Notes under the pieces: model-generated
Told to the model about the DNA's origin: nothing
The model's input: the letters and a program-made list of their open reading frames with translations, nothing else
Database searches by the model: none
DNA from: Clostridia bacterium
GTDB taxonomy: Bacteria; Bacillota; Clostridia; Christensenellales; Aristaeellaceae
Length of the DNA: 64,000 nucleotides
Assembly (NCBI GenBank): GCA_017395065.1
Contig: JAFPWH010000021.1
Coordinates: 119,776-183,775 of the forward strand
Reading direction: 5' to 3'
Made by a program: the position numbers and the translations under genes
Part shown: positions 34,230-42,149 of the stretch, one piece after another
Layout: every line of letters starts with the position of its first letter
Numbering within the stretch: position 1 is the stretch's first letter

Positions 34230-35335
34230 GAAAGCTTGAACAGGTAGGTAAACTCCGTGACTGTGGGATCGTCGTTGGTCAGCATTTTACTGAAGTCGAG
34301 GATCATCGCGCCGAGCGTATCGGAAATCTGGAAGTAGTCGGGCGTGGTGAACCAGACGTTTCCGTCCTTGACGGCCTTGAAATCGGCAAGGATGGGGCTG
34401 CGCGCGAGGAACTCTTCCATCGTGGCGGGCTTTCCGCCCATGGACCAGATGTAGACGATGTAGTCCGCGTCGCCCGCGCCGATGTAGAATTCCTCGGCCT
34501 CGATCTTCTGGGTGCCGCTCTTTTCGGGTTCGAGCTCGGGCAGTACGTATTCGCCGCCCGCGATCTCGAGCATCTTGACCATGTAGTCGCCCGCGCGGCG
34601 GGTGTACAGGTCGCCCTTCGAGGTGATGTAGAACATCGCGACGGTCTTTCCGGTGGAGCCCTCGGGGATGGCTTCGATCAGGGCCTTCTGGGCGTCGTAG
34701 TGCGCCTGCGCCTCGGCCTCTTTGCCAAGCAGCACGCCGTAGAGCTTGATCCACTCCATGCGGCCCAGCGGATGGGTTTCGTAGGTGGAGCAGTCCCTCA
34801 TGTAGGGGATGCCGATCTCGGTCAGCTTTTCGGCGACCTCGGGCACGCTGTCGAGCATCGTGGAGAAGACGGCAAAGGGCGGCTTGTCGGCCGTAAGCAT
34901 CTCAAAGTCAGGCGCCTTGTAGCTGCCGATGTAGCTCAACTTGCCCGCGTCCATCGCGGCCTTCACTTCGTCGATGTACCAGCCGTCGTATTCCTGCGTG
35001 GTCGTGGCGACTGCGTCCAGCGCGCCGATGGCGTTGATCAGCGAAACGGTGGGCGTCGAGGAGATCAGAAGGTTGGTGAGGGGCAGCTGCAGGGGCACGA
35101 TGTCCTCGGGAAGATTTTCCGGGATCGCCGCGCCTTCGGGGATCGTGAGGAAGCGCGCGCCGTCGCCGTTGGTGATCAGGCTGTAGCCGCCTTCACAGAA
35201 GTCCACGCTGAACTGCGTCGCGTACTCCAGTTCGAGGGAGCCGGTGACGGTGAGGCCCGTGTCTTCCGCCGTCGCGGGGAAGCAGGTCAGAACGAGCGCG
35301 AGAACGAGAATGAGCATTGCCGGGAAACGTTTCAT
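34226..35335 (-). CDS. ABC transporter substrate-binding protein, BtuF-like
   Basis: The 369-residue protein has a signal peptide (about 1-23, TCFPATA) and a periplasmic-binding fold of the iron/B12 type, with SSTPTVSLINAIGALDAV, DGWYIDEVKAAMDAG and HPLGRMEWIKLYGVLL. No lipobox Cys is evident. It is the first gene behind the cobalamin riboswitch. The protein at 28697 is a paralogue without this context, so the two may bind different ligands. GGAGG lies before ATG 35335. Confidence 0.9.
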   Translation of the reverse strand: MKRFPAMLILVLALVLTCFPATAEDTGLTVTGSLELEYATQFSVDFCEGGYSLITNGDGARFLTIPEGAAIPENLPEDIVPLQLPLTNLLISSTPTVSLINAIGALDAVATTTQEYDGWYIDEVKAAMDAGKLSYIGSYKAPDFEMLTADKPPFAVFSTMLDSVPEVAEKLTEIGIPYMRDCSTYETHPLGRMEWIKLYGVLLGKEAEAQAHYDAQKALIEAIPEGSTGKTVAMFYITSKGDLYTRRAGDYMVKMLEIAGGEYVLPELEPEKSGTQKIEAEEFYIGAGDADYIVYIWSMGGKPATMEEFLARSPILADFKAVKDGNVWFTTPDYFQISDTLGAMILDFSKMLTNDDPTVTEFTYLFKLS

Positions 35336-35375
35336 GAATGATGCCTCCGGATTTTATATTTTTCCGGGCAAGGCA

Positions 35376-35406
35376 AAGAAAAATCCCAATTCCGTACGGA
35401 ATGGGA
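35376..35406 (-). terminator. Terminator of the cobalamin riboswitch
   Basis: TCCCATTCCG and CGGAATTGGGA pair with one bulge around a 2-base loop and are followed on the minus strand by TTTTTCTTT. It lies between the aptamer and the first gene and is the likely expression platform, forming when adenosylcobalamin is bound. Confidence 0.82.
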
Positions 35407-35496
35407 CGCGCCAAGAAACCTGTTTCCGGCTTTGTTGCCGGATCCGGTTTTTTGCGGCTGTCCTTCTCCCTTGCCCAAGAAATCAATGCCTCGGAC

Positions 35497-35675
35497 AGTT
35501 CGGGCAGGTCTCCTGACTTATGGCTCGGCTTTGCCCGCGGCCCGCGCGCCTTCTCAAGCTTTTGCTCAATGGCATCTGCGCAGACCTTACGCCAAATACA
35601 GTAATGGCTGTTGCGCCGGATTCGCACCGGCTTCCCTTTTCACCCGGGCGGCGAACGCCCCCGGACACCCGAACT
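35497..35675 (-). ncRNA. Adenosylcobalamin riboswitch aptamer
   Basis: The minus strand shows the cobalamin aptamer pattern: closing stem AGTTCGGG (35668-35675) with CCCGAACT (35497-35504), the GAAGCCGGTGCGAATCCGGC core near 35618-35640, and the GCCATAAGTCAGGAGACCTGCC segment near the 3' side. Such RNAs shut off cobalamin synthesis and transport genes when the coenzyme is abundant. It begins about 15 bases after the predicted transcription start. Confidence 0.95.
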
Positions 35676-35695
35676 GCGTATTCGATTGTGAGACC

Positions 35696-35724
35696 ATTAT
35701 AAAACAGATCCCGGTTATTTTCAA
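35696..35724 (-). promoter_or_regulatory. Promoter of the cobalamin operon
   Basis: TTGAAA (35719-35724), a 17-base spacer and a perfect TATAAT (35696-35701) precede the riboswitch. No other clear promoter was found in the following 21 kb on this strand. Confidence 0.88.
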
Positions 35725-35747
35725 TGGGGAGAAGCGTAAAATAACAT

Positions 35748-35787
35748 TGAAACAAAGCGGAGGGCACCGTTATCGGATGCCCTCCGC
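35748..35787 (-). terminator. Terminator after pgsA
   Basis: A perfect 10-bp stem (GCGGAGGGCA/TGCCCTCCGC, 35757-35787) is followed on the minus strand by TTTGTTTCAAT. It separates the ftsK-rimO-pgsA unit from the cobalamin promoter. Confidence 0.8.
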
Positions 35788-35832
35788 CCGGATGCGAAGG
35801 CTTTTATCACAGACAGCGCATTCGTCTGTCGG

Positions 35833-36405
35833 TCACATATCGCTCAGGTATTCCCTGTTGTTCCAGATGTACAGAAAGCCGCTCCAGATCGTGAGCGCGG
35901 CGGAGATGTACATGATGATGTGGGTCAGCACGCGCCAGATGTTGTGGAAATCGTGGTGCAGCTCCTTCATCGGGAAAAGCACGATGGCCATGGGGATAAA
36001 GATCATCTGCGAGACGGTTTTGAGCTTGCCCCAGATGCCGGCGGCGATGACCTTGCCCTTGGCGGAGGCCACGAGTCGGAAGCCGCTGACCATGAATTCG
36101 CGCGCGAGCATCACGATGCACACCCACGCGGGCATGCGCAGCTGCGCCACCAGTTCTACGAGGGCGCTCATTACCAGCAGCTTGTCGGCGATCGGGTCCA
36201 TGAATTTGCCGAAATCCGTGACCAGATGCCTTGCGCGGGCGATGCGCCCGTCGAGCAGGTCGGTGACGGAAGCGGCCACGAAGATCACCAGCGCAGTCCA
36301 CTGGCACCAGGCCTTGTTGATGGAAAAAAATACCATGAAGACGGGAACCAGCCCGATCCGGAGCATCGTCAGTTTATTTGGCAGGTTCATTCTGGTAAGC
36401 TTCAT
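35833..36405 (-). CDS. pgsA: CDP-diacylglycerol-glycerol-3-phosphate 3-phosphatidyltransferase
   Basis: The 190-residue membrane protein has the CDP-alcohol phosphatidyltransferase motif: Asp49, Asp52, Gly53, Ala56, Arg57, Gly66, Asp70 and Asp74. It makes phosphatidylglycerol phosphate, the precursor of anionic phospholipids. ATG 36405 follows GGAGAGGA. It follows rimO by 69 bases, a linkage found in many Firmicutes. Confidence 0.94.
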   Translation of the reverse strand: MKLTRMNLPNKLTMLRIGLVPVFMVFFSINKAWCQWTALVIFVAASVTDLLDGRIARARHLVTDFGKFMDPIADKLLVMSALVELVAQLRMPAWVCIVMLAREFMVSGFRLVASAKGKVIAAGIWGKLKTVSQMIFIPMAIVLFPMKELHHDFHNIWRVLTHIIMYISAALTIWSGFLYIWNNREYLSDM

Positions 36406-36474
36406 AGAGAATCCTCTCCTCCCGAACGGTTTATGTATCGCAGTCGGCTGTCATTGCCTTTTTGAACGCGATGT

Positions 36475-37791
36475 TTATTCCACGGCTTCGGCGCTTAAGT
36501 CGTAAGCGTCGCAGCCGGTGATTTTTGCCTTGATATACTGCCCCGGCGTGAGCGGCTTGGCAGCCGTAAGGCGTATGACGCCGTCCGATTCCGGAGACTC
36601 GGCCATGCTCCTTGCGGTATAGGCGCCGTCCTCGAAGCCTTCCACGAGCACCTCGCAGACGGAGCCGATCCTCTCTTCGTTTTTTTCGAGCGAGATCGCC
36701 TGCTGAAGCAGCATCAGCTGATCCAGGCGGCGGGTTTTGGTCTCCTCGTCGATCTGATCCGGCATGGAGGCCGCGGGCGTGTTCTCCTCGGGCGAATAGG
36801 TGAAGGCGCCCAGCCGGTCGAAGCGCGCGCGCTTTACGAAGCTCAAAAGCTTTTCGAACTGCGCCTGCGTTTCGCCCGGGAAGCCCACGATCATCGTGGT
36901 GCGCGTGGTGATGCCGTATTGCCTGCATTTGGAAAGCAGCTGTTCGATCTGTGCGCTCGTGCCGCGGCGGTTCATTCTTTTGAGCAGCTCGTCGTCGATG
37001 TGCTGAAGCGGCAGGTCGAGGTATTTGCAGATTTTCGGATTGTCGCGTATCTCCGTGAGCAACTCCTCGTTCACGGTGTCCGGATAGCAGTACAGCACGC
37101 GCAGCCAATGCACGCCTTCGATCATGCTGATCTCGTGCATGAGGCGGGTCAGCAGCAGCTGACCGCCCTCGAAGTCGCTGCCGTAGCGGGAGGTGTCCTG
37201 CGCGATCAGCGTGATTTCGCTGACGCCCTCCTCCGCCAGGGCTTTGCACTCGTTTACGATGTCCGCGTAGGGTCTGGAGACGTATCTTCCGCGGATGAGG
37301 GGGATTGCGCAGTAGGTGCATCGGTTGTCGCAGCCGTCGGAGATTTTTACGTAGGCGCTGAAGGACGGCGTGATCAGCGCGCGCTTTTGCTTTAAGAACC
37401 TTTGCCCCTGCGAGACGCACGCGGGGCGCTCGCCGGACAGCATTTCGTTTATGACCTCCGTCAAGCGCGCGTATTCGCTGACGCCCATGAACCCGTCCAC
37501 CTCGGGCAGCTGCTCTTTGAGTTCCTTTAAATATCGCTGCACGAGGCAGCCCGTGACCAAGAGCTTTTTGAGCTTTCCGGTCTTTTTGAGCTCGGCCATT
37601 TCGAGGATCGTGTCGATGGATTCCTGCTTCGCGCTGTCGATAAAGCCGCAGGTGTTTACGATGATGACGTCCGCCTGGGCGGCGTCGGAGACGATCTGCA
37701 TTCCGCCGTCCCTCAGCATGCCCAGCATGACCTCGCTGTCCACGAGGTTTTTGCTGCAGCCTAAGGATACCATTCCGATTTTGAGCGGCAT
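36475..37791 (-). CDS. rimO: Ribosomal protein S12 methylthiotransferase
   Basis: The 438-residue radical SAM protein has the N-terminal cluster cysteines (Cys12, Cys48, Cys82), the radical-SAM motif CDNRCTYC (Cys154, 158, 161), and a C-terminal TRAM domain. It methylthiolates an aspartate of ribosomal protein S12. The related tRNA enzyme MiaB is the alternative; the RSDGCDNRCTYCAIP pattern and pgsA/ftsK linkage favour RimO. Confidence 0.94.
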   Translation of the reverse strand: MPLKIGMVSLGCSKNLVDSEVMLGMLRDGGMQIVSDAAQADVIIVNTCGFIDSAKQESIDTILEMAELKKTGKLKKLLVTGCLVQRYLKELKEQLPEVDGFMGVSEYARLTEVINEMLSGERPACVSQGQRFLKQKRALITPSFSAYVKISDGCDNRCTYCAIPLIRGRYVSRPYADIVNECKALAEEGVSEITLIAQDTSRYGSDFEGGQLLLTRLMHEISMIEGVHWLRVLYCYPDTVNEELLTEIRDNPKICKYLDLPLQHIDDELLKRMNRRGTSAQIEQLLSKCRQYGITTRTTMIVGFPGETQAQFEKLLSFVKRARFDRLGAFTYSPEENTPAASMPDQIDEETKTRRLDQLMLLQQAISLEKNEERIGSVCEVLVEGFEDGAYTARSMAESPESDGVIRLTAAKPLTPGQYIKAKITGCDAYDLSAEAVE

Positions 37792-37827
37792 ATTTGTGTT
37801 GCCTTTCTTTCGTAAAAGATACTGCGT

Positions 37828-40722
37828 TTACTGGTCCTTTGAGAAGATCTGGTTCAGCTGGTCGCGGGTGATGAGCACCTCGCGGCTCTTGGAGCCCTCG
37901 GAGCTGGAGACGTAGTTGCGCTGCGCCATCTCGTCGATCAGGCGGCCCGCCCGGGCGTAGCCCACGCGCAGCTTTCTTTGCAGCATGCTGATCGAAGCCT
38001 GTCCGGCCTCGACCACGCAGCGCACCGCCTCCTCGAACAGTTCGTCGATGTCGTCGGCGGCCGCCTGCTCCTGCTTGTCCTTCTTTTCGGCCGCGGAGAG
38101 GGCTGCGTTTTCCATGTGGTCCAGCATGTCCTCGTCGAAGGTGATGGCTTCGCCGCCGCTTACGTGATCCACGACGGCCTGCACCTCCTGCTCGCTGACC
38201 CAGGCGCCCTGCAGGCGTATGGGCTTGTTGCGGTCGGAGGGAAGATAGAGCATGTCGCCCCGGCCAAGCAGCTTTTCCGCGCCGTAGGCGTCCAGGATCG
38301 TGCGGGAGTCCACGCCGCTGGAGACGGTAAAGGCGATGCGCGTGGGGATGTTGGCCTTGATCAGGCCCGTGATGACGTCGACGGACGGGCGCTGCGTCGC
38401 GATGACCAAGTGCATGCCCGCGGCTCTTGCCAATTGCGCCAGGCGGTTGATCGCGTCCTCCACGTCACGGGGCGAAGTCATCATCAGGTCGGCGAGCTCG
38501 TCTATGATGATGACGATCTGCGGCATCTTCTTTTCGTCCGGGCCGAGGCGCGCGTTGTAGGTTTCTATGTTCTTTGCGCCGGTCTCGGAGAATACCTTGT
38601 AGCGGCGCTGCATCTCCCCCACCGCCCATTCCAGCGCGCCGGCCGCCTTCTTGGGGTCGGTGACCACGGGCACCAGCAGGTGCGGGATCGTGTTGTATAC
38701 GTTGAGCTCCACCATCTTGGGGTCGACGAGGATCATTTTGACCTCGTCGGGCGTCGCGCGGTAGAGGATGGAAATGATGATCGCGTTGATGCACACGCTC
38801 TTGCCCGAACCGGTCTGACCCGCGATCAGCACGTGAGGCATGCCGGCAAGGTCCGCGACGATGTATTTGCCGCTGTTGTCCTTGCCGAGGCCCACCATCA
38901 GGCGCTTGGTGTTCCTGCGCGCCTCGTTGGATTCGAGCACATCTCTTAAGTGCACGACCTCCTTGCTGACGTTGGGCACCTCGACGCCCACGGCGTTTTT
39001 GCCGGGGATGGGCGCTTCGATCCTGACAGAGACCGCGGCAAGCGCCATCGCGATGTCGTCCGCGTAGGAGCCGATCTTGCTGACCTTTATGCCGGGCGCG
39101 GGCAGTATCTCGAAGCGCGTGACCGCAGGCCCGTGCGAAATGCCGGTCAGTTTTACGGGGATGGAGAAGTTTTCCAGCGTCTTGATCAGCACCTCGGCGC
39201 GCTGCCTGTCGATGTCGCTGTAGCCGCCGCTGCTCACGGGCACGTGCTCGCCCGCTTCCATGAGGTCCATGGGCGGATAGTAGTAGACGCGCTCGGGCTC
39301 CTTTTCCGGCGCGGGCTTGGGCGCGCTTTTGGGTTCCGGCGCGTCGGAAGGCTGCGCGTGGGTTTCGGGAGCGCCCGCGGCTCTGGGCGGTTTAACGTAG
39401 GTCGTCTCGGAGGGCTTGCCCTGCTCGGTGTTCTGCCTAACGCTCTTTCCGTCGGAGGTGTTTTTGACGGGTTCGTCGAAGAAAGAAGGCTTGGGCTGCT
39501 GCGGCTGCTTTGCTTCAAAAGCGGGTTTGACGTCTTTGGGCGGCTCTGCCTGCGCGGACTTTGCGGGTTTAGCGGGCTGCGCGCTTACAGTCGTAGGATG
39601 CGCCGCCGGGGCGCTTCTTTCGGTCTTCGTTTCTTCGGCCTTCGGTTTTGGGCCGTAATCGTAGGTGAGCACGGGCCGCGGCGACGCCGAATGATCCTTC
39701 AGGGCGTTGTCGATAAAGCGCTCGTTGCGCTTTTTCGGGTCCTCGTTTTTGATGACCTCGAACAGGTCGAACGTCTCGTCGTACTCCTTCTGCGCACGGG
39801 ACTTGAACGGATCTGCAGGCGCTTGCTTTTTAGGCTTTTTTCCGCGGGAGGACGCGATATCCGGCACCACGAATTCGTCGCCCACGCTGCCAAGGCCCGT
39901 CACTTTGCGCTTTCTGCCCACGCCCTTTTCGAGGTCGTAGGGCGTGACGGGTTCGTCCGTTTCGCCGCTGAAGATCTGCTCGTTGAAGATCTCCTCGCGG
40001 GCCTTTTTGCGCTCCTCGGACATCGTTTTTACGCGGTCGGAGACCTTCTTTCCCACTTCGCCCGCCGCGCCGCTGATCTTTTCCGAGGCGATCCTGCCCT
40101 TGTCGCTGACGTAGGAGGCGATGCCGAATACGTTGATGAGCCCGTCTTTGTGAAGCAGGTACACCATGAGCGCGGTGAAGACGATCAAAACGCCCCACTC
40201 GGTGATGATGCCGGTCAGCGGGTAGGCCAGAACGGAGCCCAGCGCGCCGCCGCCCTGCCGCGCAGAGTAGGCCTTGCCGATGAAATTGACGTAGCCGTCG
40301 ATGCCGAGTCGGCTTCTTAACTCGTCCACGCTGAAGCTCTGAACGACGGTCAGAAGGCTCATAAGCGCGCAAAGGGGCATAAAGACCCACTTTGCGCCCG
40401 TGTCAGCGCGCCTGGAAGCGCGAAAAGCCCTGACGCACAGCCAGAAAAGCAGTATCGGCAGCGCGATCGTCATGCTGCCCATGAGCCCCTCGGCGAGGCG
40501 GTGCAGAAACGAAAAGAAACCGCCGTTGTCGCCGGTGAAATGCAATATCGCGATCAGCGCGCCGCCCAGCGCCAGCAGTACGCCCCGCGCGTCGTTGGGG
40601 TTGGACTGCGGCCTTCTTTGCGCTGCGCCGTTGTTTTTCCTGTTTCCCTTCGCCGCTGCGGGCCGCTGTTTTGCGGGTCCCTTGCGGGGCGGCGAAGTGC
40701 GGACACTCCTTGCTGTTGCCAT
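37828..40722 (-). CDS. ftsK: FtsK/SpoIIIE family DNA translocase
   Basis: The 964-residue protein has four membrane segments in the first 200 residues, a low-complexity Pro/Ala/Lys-rich linker (about 310-470), a motor domain with Walker A AGQTGSGKS and Walker B IVIIIDELADLM, and a C-terminal winged-helix gamma domain (SMLQRKLRVGYARAGRLIDEM). It pumps chromosomal DNA at the division or sporulation septum. ATG 40722 follows GGAGGAAC; an upstream in-frame ATG at 40791 lies in the promoter. Confidence 0.95.
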   Translation of the reverse strand: MATARSVRTSPPRKGPAKQRPAAAKGNRKNNGAAQRRPQSNPNDARGVLLALGGALIAILHFTGDNGGFFSFLHRLAEGLMGSMTIALPILLFWLCVRAFRASRRADTGAKWVFMPLCALMSLLTVVQSFSVDELRSRLGIDGYVNFIGKAYSARQGGGALGSVLAYPLTGIITEWGVLIVFTALMVYLLHKDGLINVFGIASYVSDKGRIASEKISGAAGEVGKKVSDRVKTMSEERKKAREEIFNEQIFSGETDEPVTPYDLEKGVGRKRKVTGLGSVGDEFVVPDIASSRGKKPKKQAPADPFKSRAQKEYDETFDLFEVIKNEDPKKRNERFIDNALKDHSASPRPVLTYDYGPKPKAEETKTERSAPAAHPTTVSAQPAKPAKSAQAEPPKDVKPAFEAKQPQQPKPSFFDEPVKNTSDGKSVRQNTEQGKPSETTYVKPPRAAGAPETHAQPSDAPEPKSAPKPAPEKEPERVYYYPPMDLMEAGEHVPVSSGGYSDIDRQRAEVLIKTLENFSIPVKLTGISHGPAVTRFEILPAPGIKVSKIGSYADDIAMALAAVSVRIEAPIPGKNAVGVEVPNVSKEVVHLRDVLESNEARRNTKRLMVGLGKDNSGKYIVADLAGMPHVLIAGQTGSGKSVCINAIIISILYRATPDEVKMILVDPKMVELNVYNTIPHLLVPVVTDPKKAAGALEWAVGEMQRRYKVFSETGAKNIETYNARLGPDEKKMPQIVIIIDELADLMMTSPRDVEDAINRLAQLARAAGMHLVIATQRPSVDVITGLIKANIPTRIAFTVSSGVDSRTILDAYGAEKLLGRGDMLYLPSDRNKPIRLQGAWVSEQEVQAVVDHVSGGEAITFDEDMLDHMENAALSAAEKKDKQEQAAADDIDELFEEAVRCVVEAGQASISMLQRKLRVGYARAGRLIDEMAQRNYVSSSEGSKSREVLITRDQLNQIFSKDQ

Positions 40723-40762
40723 TGTTCCTCCGGAACTTCCGTATGCATATTTCGTCTTTTTA

Positions 40763-40791
40763 ATTATACAACAAAAGCGTTCCAAAAGCAA
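40763..40791 (-). promoter_or_regulatory. Promoter of ftsK-rimO-pgsA
   Basis: TTGCTT (40786-40791) and a perfect TATAAT (40763-40768) on the minus strand are separated by 17 bases. Confidence 0.75.
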
Positions 40792-40829
40792 CTACGGTCT
40801 GTATTAACATTATGAAGAAATTGTGCATA

Positions 40830-40866
40830 CAAAAACGCGGCGCTTCGCCGTCAGGCGCACACCGCG
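40830..40866 (-). terminator. Terminator after the oligogalacturonate-lyase-like gene
   Basis: CGGCG-AAG-CGCCG followed by CGTTTTTG on the minus strand forms a short intrinsic terminator, with a larger alternative CGCGG/CCGCG pairing around it. Confidence 0.7.
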
Positions 40867-40888
40867 TCAGATGCAGCGCAGGAACGCT

Positions 40889-42082
40889 TTATTTCACTTT
40901 GTCCAGGTACGGAAGGGATTCGTAGTCCGGGATGTCTGCAAGGTACAGGTTGATGTAGCCTTCGATGTCGGAGGCGTACAGCACGTGCTTTCCGTCCGGC
41001 GTGAAGCACGGATGCGGATGGGAATTCTGGAAATAGAAGCTGGAATCGTGCATGCACAGTACGCGCGGTGAATCGAAGCGCGCGCCCTCGCGGCGGATGA
41101 GCTTGATCGCACGCCCTGCGTCGGTCACGATGCGCTCGGTGTCCAGCGAAAACACGTGGTCGGGCGACTGCATAGGTCCGTTCAGTGCCTCGATCTCCCC
41201 CGTACCGTCCCAGCGGATAAAGCCGGTGTAGGTCGTGCGCACGGGGCTGCCCTCGGTGGGCACGTGCACCTGATAGCCCACGGTCAAACCGTCCTGAAGC
41301 CAGTATTCGTGGCCGATCATTTCGCCCGGCTGTTTTCGCGGGCGGAGCATGCGCGCTTTGCCGGTTTTTACGTCGAGCACCCACATGCGGTTGTCCACCC
41401 TGTCCCACGGGCCTTCGTGGCAGAAGGTCAGAATGCCCTCGAGCGAAGGCGAGGGATTGATGTGGCCGACCCAGCACTTTTCCTCCCAGACCTTGCGCGC
41501 AGCGCCGGTGTCCAGATCGATCTCGAGGATGATGCAGAGCGGCTTGGCCTCGAAGGTCTCCTCAAAGCCCACGTAGTTTGCGCCCATGCGGGTGAATATG
41601 CGGCGGCTCAGATCCTCGGTTAGGCCGACGTAGATGTGCTTTCCGCCCGCGCCGGTGATGCCGCCGCCCGCGTTGAGCACGCCGCCGCCCGAGCAGAAGC
41701 GCTCGTCCTTGGGCGCGAGGAACACGGGACGCACGCCGAGGTCGTCAAGGCTCAGCGCGTACAGACAGCCGTTTTGCCAGTAATAGGTCTCGTTGCGTTC
41801 CTTATTGACGTGCTTTACGATGCGCACGGGGCCAAGGCGCGCGTTTGAAAAATCGGTCAGCTGCGCGATCTCGCCGCTTTCGAGATCGAACGAGAACAGG
41901 TTGGTCACGTTTTCGCGGTCAGAGGTGAATATGAATTTGCGTCCGCCGTCGAACCACGCGTTTTCGGTAAAATAGGGATGCACGCTGTGCCCCTTGTAGT
42001 TCGTCAGCATGTGCACGGTCGCGCCGCTTACGCGGTCGGTATAGCTGCTGCGCTCGGGTTCGTAGATTTTATACGGTTTCAT
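40889..42082 (-). CDS. Oligogalacturonate-lyase-like beta-propeller protein
   Basis: The 397-residue protein is a beta-propeller of the oligogalacturonate lyase family (polysaccharide lyase 22 type): FTSDRENVTNLFSFDLESGEIAQLTD, HINPSPSLEGILTFCHEGPW, MIGHEYW and HPHPCFTPDGKHVLYASD. His residues in these strands hold the metal in characterised members. It would cleave unsaturated digalacturonate in the cytoplasm; no signal peptide is seen. No other pectin pathway genes are nearby, so the substrate may differ. ATG 42082 follows GGGAAGGGA. Confidence 0.83.
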   Translation of the reverse strand: MKPYKIYEPERSSYTDRVSGATVHMLTNYKGHSVHPYFTENAWFDGGRKFIFTSDRENVTNLFSFDLESGEIAQLTDFSNARLGPVRIVKHVNKERNETYYWQNGCLYALSLDDLGVRPVFLAPKDERFCSGGGVLNAGGGITGAGGKHIYVGLTEDLSRRIFTRMGANYVGFEETFEAKPLCIILEIDLDTGAARKVWEEKCWVGHINPSPSLEGILTFCHEGPWDRVDNRMWVLDVKTGKARMLRPRKQPGEMIGHEYWLQDGLTVGYQVHVPTEGSPVRTTYTGFIRWDGTGEIEALNGPMQSPDHVFSLDTERIVTDAGRAIKLIRREGARFDSPRVLCMHDSSFYFQNSHPHPCFTPDGKHVLYASDIEGYINLYLADIPDYESLPYLDKVK

Positions 42083-42108
42083 ATCGTTTTCCCTTCCCGT
42101 CTTCTTTG

Positions 42109-42139
42109 AAAAGAACAAAGGCCGCTTCGATAGGCGGCC
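42109..42139 (-). terminator. Hairpin terminator between MFS and lyase-like genes
   Basis: GGCCGC and GCGGCC (42120-42139) with an 8-base loop are followed on the minus strand by TTTGTTCTTTTC. It may reduce transcription of the lyase-like gene relative to the upstream genes. Confidence 0.68.
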
Positions 42140-42149
42140 CCTGTACGGA

